Part shown: positions 26,959-34,173 of the stretch, in pieces
Position numbering within the stretch: the first letter of the stretch is position 1
How the letters are laid out: each line of letters opens with the position of its first letter
NCBI RefSeq assembly: GCF_044762855.1
Contig: NZ_JBIWFB010000008.1
Location: 62,001 to 126,000, forward strand
Reading direction: 5' to 3'
Length of the DNA: 64,000 nucleotides
DNA from: Psychrobacillus sp044762855
Lineage (GTDB): Bacteria > Bacillota > Bacilli > Bacillales_A > Planococcaceae
Made by a program: the position numbers and the translations under genes
The notes under the pieces: generated by a model
Database searches by the model: none
What the model saw: only the letters and a program-made list of their open reading frames with translations
Told to the model about the DNA's origin: nothing

Positions 26959-26998
26959 CTTCCCACAAGTTCATTGAACTTGTGGGAAGTTTTTTTTT
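26959..26998 (+). terminator. Rho-independent terminator
   Basis: Perfect 14-bp stem (26959-26972 with 26976-26989), 3-nt loop, T9 tail. Confidence 0.93.
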
Positions 26999-27050
26999 AT
27001 TTATTTTGTTGTTCAATTCTCACAAAACGTTAGACGAAATGAACAAATCC

Positions 27051-27059
27051 TGCTATAAT
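27051..27059 (+). promoter_or_regulatory. Extended -10 promoter element
   Basis: TGCTATAAT fits the TGnTATAAT extended -10 form, 87 nt upstream of the fused RidA gene; no good -35 box is needed for this class. Confidence 0.45.
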
Positions 27060-27145
27060 TTTGTAGTGCATTCTGAGCGGTTAAGACCGTGTTTTTCGGT
27101 GCATACTTAGATTAGTAAATTTTTATCAAGAAGGGAAATCGTATC

Positions 27146-28417
27146 ATGAGCAACTATAACGCAGTAACAGCAAAAAATACGGAAAATGCTCCAACTGGAA
27201 ACGGTCTATATTCACAAAGTGTAGCATTCTCTCATTACAATAATCTTTCAGCGCAATTACCTATCGAACCTCAAACGGGTAAATTGGTAGCTGGTGGCAT
27301 AAAAGAGCAAGCTGAACAATGCTTTAAAAATATCAAAGCAATTGTAGACAGCATCGATCATGTTATGAGTGACATTGTTAGAATCACAGTATTCGTTAAG
27401 GATATCCAAGATGTGGACGCTGTAGACGAGGTTTATAAAACATTCTTCCCAACTTATGTTCCATCACGAACAACAGTTGCAGTTGCAGCTCTACCTATGG
27501 ATGCTTTGGTTCAAGTTGAAGCACTTGTTTCACACGGAGAAGGTACAATTCCAAATGCACCTCAAGCAGGCGACCTCATAAAACTTACAAATAACACGTC
27601 AAATGCACCAACAAGTTCTCTATCTACACAAACTGTATCTTTCTCTCATTACAATAATCTTTCAGCTCAATTACCTATCGATCCAAAAACTGGCAGATTG
27701 GTAATTGGCGGTGTAAAAGAGCAGGCTGGACAGTGCTTAAAAAATATCAAGGCAATTTTAGAAAGTATCGACGTTCCTTTTGATGATATTGTTAAAATTA
27801 ATATCTTCCTTAAAGACCTTTCAGATACTGAAGCTGTAAATGAAGTTTATTCAACATTTTTCCCAGATTCAGCTATCGCTAGAGCCGTAGCCTACGTCCC
27901 TGCACGTACAGTAGTTGCAGCTTCAGCTTTACCAATGGATGCTTTAGTACAAATTGAAGCAGTAGTTTCACACGGAGATGGTACACCTCCACAAGCTATT
28001 GAAGACAGACATGGTATTGTTATATGGGCAAACAACACTGAAAATGCACCAAAGAATTCTCTATCTACACAAACTGTAGCGTTCTCTCATTACAATCATC
28101 TTTCAGCTCAATTACCTTTGGATCCAAAAACGGGTAAATTAGTAGCTGGTGGTGTAAAAGAGCAAGCTGAACAGTGCTTGACAAATATCAAGGCAATTGT
28201 AGAAAGTATCGACCACGTTATGGAAGATATAGTTAAAGTAAATATCTTCGTTAAAAATATTGCAGATATGGATGCTGTAGATGAAGCTTACAAAACATTC
28301 TTCCCAGGCGGTGTTCCTGCACGAAGAACAGTTGGTGTATCAGCTTTACCTGAAGATGCTCTAATCCAAATCGATGCAATTGTATCAAATGCTGAAGGAA
28401 CACCTCCAAAAGCATAA
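27146..28417 (+). CDS. Protein of three fused RidA (YjgF/UK114) domains
   Basis: 423 residues comprising three complete RidA-like domains, about 1-138, 148-283 and 293-423, each opening with QSV/QTV-(A/S)FSHYN and containing SAQLP-(I/L)-(E/D)P-TG, KEQA-QC and NIKAI. The arginine that binds the imine/enamine carboxylate in RidA is kept in all three: VPSR (108), VPAR (254) and PAR (393). Domain 2 has a short insert before its Arg (DSAIARAVAY). Ordinary RidA is a homotrimer of about 125-residue chains with active sites between subunits, so this chain may fold as a single-chain trimer. Cytoplasmic deamination of reactive imines is the family role; the actual substrate is unknown. Monocistronic, followed by a strong terminator. 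Confidence 0.88.
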   Translation: MSNYNAVTAKNTENAPTGNGLYSQSVAFSHYNNLSAQLPIEPQTGKLVAGGIKEQAEQCFKNIKAIVDSIDHVMSDIVRITVFVKDIQDVDAVDEVYKTFFPTYVPSRTTVAVAALPMDALVQVEALVSHGEGTIPNAPQAGDLIKLTNNTSNAPTSSLSTQTVSFSHYNNLSAQLPIDPKTGRLVIGGVKEQAGQCLKNIKAILESIDVPFDDIVKINIFLKDLSDTEAVNEVYSTFFPDSAIARAVAYVPARTVVAASALPMDALVQIEAVVSHGDGTPPQAIEDRHGIVIWANNTENAPKNSLSTQTVAFSHYNHLSAQLPLDPKTGKLVAGGVKEQAEQCLTNIKAIVESIDHVMEDIVKVNIFVKNIADMDAVDEAYKTFFPGGVPARRTVGVSALPEDALIQIDAIVSNAEGTPPKA

Positions 28418-28505
28418 TTAGTATTTGTTTGTAAATAAAGGAACGATCGAAGTTCATCGATAATGCTGATGATGAATGCGAAATAGCGTATCCTATTCAT
28501 AAAAA

Positions 28506-28546
28506 GAGGCTGTCTCCAATGAAAATGGAGACAGCTTCTTTTTTTC
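28506..28546 (+). terminator. Terminator after the fused RidA gene
   Basis: 13-bp stem with GCTGTCTCCA paired to TGGAGACAGC, 7-nt loop, long T run. Confidence 0.9.
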
Positions 28547-28697
28547 ATTGATGTAATCAGTTACTTAAAAGTTTGTTACATCAATGCTTTATAGGTATCA
28601 ATATAGTAATTCAAAACCAAATGATTGCGAAATTTAAAAAACACTTAAATAATAGAGGTTTCTCATAAGTCCCAAACTTTTGAGGAGCCTTTTTTTC
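28546..28697 (+). ncRNA. Possible small RNA or element remnant ending in an orphan terminator
   Basis: An exact 11-bp inverted repeat (28546-28556 with 28576-28586) is followed about 70 nt later by a hairpin with T7 tail (stem 28657-28665 with 28681-28689). No open reading frame lies between this terminator and the previous one, so a short transcript starting near 28.55 kb is possible. No promoter was clearly seen. Confidence 0.3.
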
Positions 28698-29265
28698 TTT
28701 CTTTTAACGTTCCGTTAAGTGGTTATTCCCTTTCTAGAATTGCAAAAGTTTATCAAAAAACATGTTATAAATTATAAGAATTTAACCAATTTTCTATTTA
28801 AATTAAGGGGGAATTGGTATTTTTAATAATTTTTTTTGAGAATCACTAAAATTTAATCTTAAAGTACTATAAAATAGTGATTCTTAAGACTTGGTAAATC
28901 AATTATAATTAATAAGAAAGATTTACTACAAAATATAAGTTAATATACGGAATGAGTCTTCCTAAAGGTAAAAATCACTAACATTGGAATCGATTCAAAC
29001 AACTTGGATTATCCGAAGAAATGGATGAGATATGCTTATTTTCAACATAATTATGGATATTAATCATCTTTCAACGGAGGATAACAAAGCACAAGGTGAT
29101 TTATCTAAGTATCTCTTGTCTATAGGGAAGGGGAAAATGGTAACGATGCAGTAAAAAATTAAAGGATAAATTCTAAAGGTAAAGTTATTATGTGCTCAAA
29201 CGGGGCATCATTTTGGAAACTATATAAGCTGGCTATAGTCTAGAAGGATAGGAAGGAATATATTA
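28698..29265. other. Gene-free, AT-rich stretch upstream of the chemoreceptor
   Basis: No gene, structured RNA or SigD promoter recognised. Short stretches around 28980-29110 look weakly coding but are interrupted by stops and match no family I can name. Confidence 0.35.
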
Positions 29266-31338
29266 ATGCGTAAAAAAGATAATGAAACGAAGTTAAACTT
29301 GTTTTCTTGGATAAGAAATAGTATTTCAACAAAAGTAGCTTTTGTTCTTTTTATAGCTATCATCATTGTATTTTCGATTACGGGGTTTCTGATAAACTCC
29401 TATACGAAATCAATATTAGTTCAAAGTGTAGAAGAAAATGTATCAACGAAAAGCGAGGCAATTGCTGATCAAGTTAATAGTATGTTTGCAGATAAAGGAA
29501 CGATTGTAAGGCAAATTGCGACAAATCAGGAGATACTAAAATACTTGAATACAACTTTATCAAGAGATGAAGCAACGACAAATGCTTATTACGATGGGGT
29601 TTTGAAATCACTTGATGAGATTGTTAAAATAGATGATGGTGTTGCAATGGCTTGGATTGCCAGCAATAAATCCAATTTTTTAGTTGGAAGTAATAATGTA
29701 GTGTCGGATCCAAGCTTTGATATAAAAAGCAGACCTTGGTACGAACAAGCCGTAGCGGAAGATAAGGTATATTTTACGGAGCCATATATGGATGAAGTTT
29801 TTGGGAAAATGATATTAAGTGCTATGAAACCAATTAAAGAAGGCGGAAATACGGTTGGTATCGTTGCAATAGACATATTTTTAGATGATTTACCCCAATT
29901 AATGCAATCTTATAAGATGGGTGAAAATGGATATGCGTTTTTACTTTCCAACGATGGAACCATACTATATCATCCAGACAGTGAGTTAATACTAGAACAA
30001 AAACTTCAATCACTTTCCGGTGAGATAGGAAATGTCGGCAAGAAAATGGTGGACGGTGAAAAGGGACTTGAACTGACGCAAGTAAATGATGGCTTAGAAT
30101 ATATCGGGTATTCACCAGTCCCAACAACCAATTGGTCAGTTGGAACATCTATACCACAAGAGGAAGCATTAAGCAGTCTTAATACTTTCACATTGATGAT
30201 GGTTCTATATTTTGGTATTGCTTGTCTCATCCTCATTATTTTAGTATTCTTGCTATTAAAACGTATGTTAAGAGAAATTCCTCATGTTACAAATGTAATG
30301 GAGCAACTAGCTTTAGGTAATTTAAGTAAGGAAGAATTACAATCAAAATCTAAAGATGAAATAGGTCAATTAGTAACATCTACAAACCAATTGAATCGCA
30401 ACTTGCGAGAAATAGTAAGTCAAATCAATACAGTTTCTGAAACAGTAAGTAATCAAAGTGAAGAGTTGACTCAATCGGCAAACGAAGTAAAAATGGGAGC
30501 AGAACAAGTGGCAATTACTATGCAGGAATTAGCGTCTGGTTCTGAAACGCAAGCCAATAGTGCGAGTGATTTATCATTTGGTATGAATAATTTTGCAGAA
30601 AAAGTTCAAGAAGCGAATGAAAATGGTTACCGTATCGAAACAAATTCAAAAGTAGTTTTAAATATGACCAAAGATGGCTCTGAGTTAATGAAGAATTCAA
30701 TTGCTCAAATGGATAAAATAGATAAAATAGTGCGGGACTCAGTCCATAAAGTTCAGGGGCTAGACAAGCAATCACAAGAAATTTCCAATTTAGTAACCGT
30801 TATTAAGGACGTTTCTAATCAGACTAATCTTCTAGCTTTAAATGCTGCAATCGAAGCAGCAAGGGCTGGAGAACATGGAAAAGGATTTGCTGTAGTAGCA
30901 GATGAAGTAAGAAAACTTGCTGAACAAGTATCTGATTCTGTAACGAATATAACAGATATAGTAGGTAATATTCAAAAAGAATCTGGCCTTGTATCGGAAT
31001 CGTTACAAGGTGGATATGAGGAAGTGGAAAAAGGAAAAGCACAAGTGGAATCTACTGGCGAGACTTTCCATGGAATTAGTGAAGCTGTAACTGAAATGGT
31101 TTCTAGTATTACAACTATTGCGGAAAACTTAACGGAAATCGCAGCCAATGCCCAAGAGATGAATGGAGCAATTGAAGAAATTGCTTCCGTTTCGGAAGAA
31201 TCGGCAGCTGGTGTTGAACAAACATCTGCATCTTCTCAACAAATAAGCAGTATTATGGAAGAAGTGGCTGGTGGATCAGGTCAACTAGCAAAATTAGCTG
31301 AAGAGCTAAATGATTTAGTCAGACATTTTAAGCTATAA
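29266..31338 (+). CDS. Methyl-accepting chemotaxis protein with dCache sensor
   Basis: 690 residues. Membrane helix 1 at about 25-45, extracellular double-Cache sensor to about 305, membrane helix 2 at about 307-332, HAMP domain, then a cytoplasmic signalling coiled coil with the CheA/CheW-contacting hairpin (AARAGEHGKGFAVVADEVRKLAEQ). The sensor holds the amine/amino-acid recognition pattern of dCache receptors: SRPWYEQA (Arg156, Trp158, Tyr159) and Asp203 in AIDIFLDDL, so an amino-acid or related ligand is likely. No other chemotaxis genes adjoin it. Confidence 0.93.
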   Translation: MRKKDNETKLNLFSWIRNSISTKVAFVLFIAIIIVFSITGFLINSYTKSILVQSVEENVSTKSEAIADQVNSMFADKGTIVRQIATNQEILKYLNTTLSRDEATTNAYYDGVLKSLDEIVKIDDGVAMAWIASNKSNFLVGSNNVVSDPSFDIKSRPWYEQAVAEDKVYFTEPYMDEVFGKMILSAMKPIKEGGNTVGIVAIDIFLDDLPQLMQSYKMGENGYAFLLSNDGTILYHPDSELILEQKLQSLSGEIGNVGKKMVDGEKGLELTQVNDGLEYIGYSPVPTTNWSVGTSIPQEEALSSLNTFTLMMVLYFGIACLILIILVFLLLKRMLREIPHVTNVMEQLALGNLSKEELQSKSKDEIGQLVTSTNQLNRNLREIVSQINTVSETVSNQSEELTQSANEVKMGAEQVAITMQELASGSETQANSASDLSFGMNNFAEKVQEANENGYRIETNSKVVLNMTKDGSELMKNSIAQMDKIDKIVRDSVHKVQGLDKQSQEISNLVTVIKDVSNQTNLLALNAAIEAARAGEHGKGFAVVADEVRKLAEQVSDSVTNITDIVGNIQKESGLVSESLQGGYEEVEKGKAQVESTGETFHGISEAVTEMVSSITTIAENLTEIAANAQEMNGAIEEIASVSEESAAGVEQTSASSQQISSIMEEVAGGSGQLAKLAEELNDLVRHFKL

Positions 31339-31430
31339 AAATTAGCTTGACGGATAGTTTTCTAAGTTCTCTACTTGAATTATAAAAAAATACCTTCAGC
31401 TTACAGAAGACAAGACTTAATAATTTAGAT

Positions 31431-31470
31431 AAACTCCATCATTAACTTTTCTTTAATGGTGGAGTTTTTT
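31431..31470 (+). terminator. Terminator of the chemoreceptor gene
   Basis: 13-bp stem (from AACTCCATCATTA) with 8-nt loop and T6 tail. Confidence 0.88.
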
Positions 31471-31918
31471 ATTTGTACTTTTATCGATTTATATAAAATT
31501 AATTGGAAAATAGTGTTTGTTAAATAACTGTTATATTATTTTGAAAATATTACTTTCAAGTTTTATTTGTAAAATAAAATTGGATAGTTTTTCAATTGGG
31601 CAAGCAATTGAGTTATTAGAGGAGATAAATATGAAAGCGTTTTTATTTAATTAGGTTAGGGTTGTTTGAAAGATATATATTATTTCATATATTGCAAAAT
31701 TCGATAAATATGTAATGGAAGCGTCATTTTTTTTAATCAGACTAAAACAAGTTGGTAACAAAGCTTTGGTATATTCTATGCAGGCAGATGATGGTACTGC
31801 CGGAAAATTTGAGTAAGAGTGTTACTCAGGCTGATACGAGGTGAAACGATAAATAAAGGAATTTATGAAAAATCCATCCTATCAGTAGAAAAAAATACGA
31901 ACTAGGAGAGATCAAGTA
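31471..31918 (+). promoter_or_regulatory. Leader of the acidic secreted protein gene, with hairpins
   Basis: Gene-free. Between 31750 and 31830 two perfect small hairpins occur in a row (GGCAG 31783-31787 with CTGCC 31797-31801; GAGTAA 31811-31816 with TTACTC 31822-31827), preceded by GGTAACAAAGC. The look is of a folded 5' leader, but it fits no riboswitch class that I could match. A GGAGAG ribosome site precedes the ATG. Confidence 0.3.
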
Positions 31919-33511
31919 ATGAATAAAAAACAAATGGACTCTAAGAAAGCAAATAAAAACTTATCGAAGAAAGTAGCACCACTAGTAATGTCAACATCCA
32001 TGATGGCGGCAACCTTTTTGGTAGCTGGTGCTCCTATTTCTGCAGCAGAGCTAGACACAAAGGGCGTTAACCCAGAAGTTATTGAACAAGTAAAAAATCA
32101 TGGTCAGGAAGTATCTACATTAGCAAAAAGTCTACCGGGCTCTCCTGAAAAAGGTAAACTAGTTAGTGAGCTAGCTCAAGTTAATTCCGGCATAACTAAT
32201 GATGCTCCAGATAATGAGGATAATATAGATGAAACAACTAACGATGTGCTGCAAGAAGTCGAAATTAGTGACGTTACAGCAGCTGATGAAACAGCAGCGG
32301 AGGAAGCAGAAGTCCCAGCTGCAGATGAAGTAGATGTAACAACAGAAGTACCAGAAGAGCTAAAAACTGAGGACGGTCAAGTAGAAGAAGGGATAGTGGA
32401 AGAAACAGAGGCACCAGCTACTGAAGATGTGCAAGCTGAAGAAGCAGAAGCCCCAACAGCTGAAAATGTGCAAGTAGAAGAAGGAACAGAAGCAGCTGAA
32501 CAAGAAGGAGCATTGGAAGAAGCAGAAGTTCCAACAACTGAGGATGGACAAGTAGAAGAAGGAACAGTGGAAGAAACAGAGACACCAGCGATTGAAGATG
32601 TGCAAGGAGAAGAAGGAACAGAAGCAGTAGAGGAAGATGGAACATCAGAGGAACCAGAAGCTCCAGCTGCCGAAGAAGGAGAAGAAGCTCCAGAAGAGGG
32701 AACATCGGAAGAACTAGAAGCCCCAGCTGCTGAAGATGCGCAAGCAGAAGAAGGTACAGAAACTGCTGAAGAAGGAGGAACAGAAGAATCCGAATCCCCG
32801 ACAGTTGAAGAAGGAACAGCAGAAGAATCCGAAGCCCCAACAGCAGAGGATGGTCAAGTAGAAGACGGTTCAGAAGCAGTTGAAGAAGGAGAAACAGAAG
32901 AATCCGAATCCTCAACGGTTGAAGAAGGAACAGCAGAAGAATCCGAAGTTCCAACAGCAGAGGATGGTCAAGTAGAAGACAACTCTAATGTATGGGTAGA
33001 TAAAGCTTATCAATTTATTGGTAATGGCTATGAAAGCATTGTTGGGTATTATCAAACCCTTATTGAACAAAATTTAGCCCAATCAAGTGAAGAACCTAAA
33101 AATGTAGAAGTTATTGATGTAGTGTCTGATGTATCTGCTGAGGTTGGTGAAACAGATGATACAACTACTTTAGAGGTAGATACATCTCAAGATATCTCTA
33201 TTGATAAAGAAAATACAGATCTAACAAATGATACTGATGTTAGCTTAGAAAGCCCAGTGGTTGTAGAAAATGAAGAACAACCTTCTGATGTAGAAAGTCT
33301 AGAGCAAGAAACTGTAGAATCAGTAGAAAATACAGTATCTGATCTTGAACAAACAGTAAATGAGGAAGTAAGTTTGGCTACTGAAACAGAACAAGCTAAT
33401 CAAAATGAAGTAGAAAAGGAATCTGACCAAATTTCTATAAAGGATAAAATGGTAGGATACTATCAAGATCTAGTAGCTTCATTTGCTAACTTTATGAATT
33501 TCTTAAAATAA
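31919..33511 (+). CDS. Secreted, highly acidic repeat protein, function unknown
   Basis: 530 residues. A signal peptide of about 42 residues (basic start, hydrophobic MSTSMMAATFLVAGAP, ISAAE cleavage region) is followed by a region of roughly 110-355 built from degenerate Glu-rich units such as EAPTAEDGQVEEGT and EESESPTVEEGTAEE. After that come two similar aromatic segments, one at about 357-385 (YESIVGYYQTLIEQ) and one at the very C-terminus (KDKMVGYYQDLVASFANFM), separated by another acidic stretch. There is no LPXTG, SLH, LysM or catalytic motif. A charged wall-associated or calcium-binding surface protein, with the YYQ segments as helical attachment or self-association points, is one possibility; not recognised. 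Confidence 0.75.
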   Translation: MNKKQMDSKKANKNLSKKVAPLVMSTSMMAATFLVAGAPISAAELDTKGVNPEVIEQVKNHGQEVSTLAKSLPGSPEKGKLVSELAQVNSGITNDAPDNEDNIDETTNDVLQEVEISDVTAADETAAEEAEVPAADEVDVTTEVPEELKTEDGQVEEGIVEETEAPATEDVQAEEAEAPTAENVQVEEGTEAAEQEGALEEAEVPTTEDGQVEEGTVEETETPAIEDVQGEEGTEAVEEDGTSEEPEAPAAEEGEEAPEEGTSEELEAPAAEDAQAEEGTETAEEGGTEESESPTVEEGTAEESEAPTAEDGQVEDGSEAVEEGETEESESSTVEEGTAEESEVPTAEDGQVEDNSNVWVDKAYQFIGNGYESIVGYYQTLIEQNLAQSSEEPKNVEVIDVVSDVSAEVGETDDTTTLEVDTSQDISIDKENTDLTNDTDVSLESPVVVENEEQPSDVESLEQETVESVENTVSDLEQTVNEEVSLATETEQANQNEVEKESDQISIKDKMVGYYQDLVASFANFMNFLK

Positions 33512-33569
33512 GCGTAATTCTTTAGCATTATTGATCGTAGTCTAAAGGCTTTGAACTGAATAAATAGGG

Positions 33570-33609
33570 AGGGGAATGAATAAAGGAAGATATTCATTCC
33601 CCTTTTTTG
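33570..33609 (+). terminator. Rho-independent terminator
   Basis: 13-bp stem (33570-33582 with 33591-33603), 8-nt loop, T6 tail. Confidence 0.93.
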
Positions 33610-34173
33610 AGTATAGATATAACTCACTCTCACTTTGAAGTCGGACCAACAGTATTTTAGCTACTTGGACTTGGCGATGGAATGTAGATCTTTAATTGGA
33701 GCGCCACTATTTCTGGGCCTTAATATATAAGGAGGGAGGCAAAGTAAAAATAAAATGCTAACATAATTCAAAGTCTCATACCAACCTACATACAAATAAG
33801 GGTCAACATTTATTTCATTCATTACATGTCCCTTTCGATTGGACTTGCAATTGTCTATAGAAAATCCTCTTACTTGATAAATTGAAGTTCCTCATCTGAT
33901 TTTATTATATTTATAATAATAATGATTTAGATTCATTTTAATCGTTTATTTTGCAAAACATGGCTTGTTGCTGTGTTTTAATACCAGTTTAAGGACTTTA
34001 GAAGTGTTACTAATATCGTGTTTTTTGTTATCTATTTGTAATTTGACGTTCATACTAGTGAAATATTTTTCCTCTATACTGATACACGGAATAGTTAGCA
34101 AGGGAGAGAAAAAGTTATTGATAAAATTATATTAAGATACTAATTGACAAGTAGATAGCAAGGGAGAATTAAG
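33610..34173. other. Gene-free region upstream of the GH3 gene
   Basis: AT-rich. TAGCAAGGGAGA occurs twice exactly 60 nt apart (34096-34107 and 34156-34167); the second copy is the ribosome site of the GH3 gene. No gene or riboswitch recognised. Confidence 0.4.

Noticed and set aside
28980..29160. Helicase-like fragment (short stretch reading LSTEDNKAQGDLSKYLLSIG)
   Set aside because: Too short, interrupted by stops, and the resemblance to PIF1-type helicases is weak.
31680..31830. c-di-GMP-I (GEMM) riboswitch
   Set aside because: AAAGC and a following hairpin are reminiscent, but the GGCAAAC start and GNRA-capped first stem are missing.
32418..32954. Long minus-strand Leu-rich frame opposite the acidic protein
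   Set aside because: Mirror of the GAA/GCA-rich repeat codons on the plus strand; no initiation signals.
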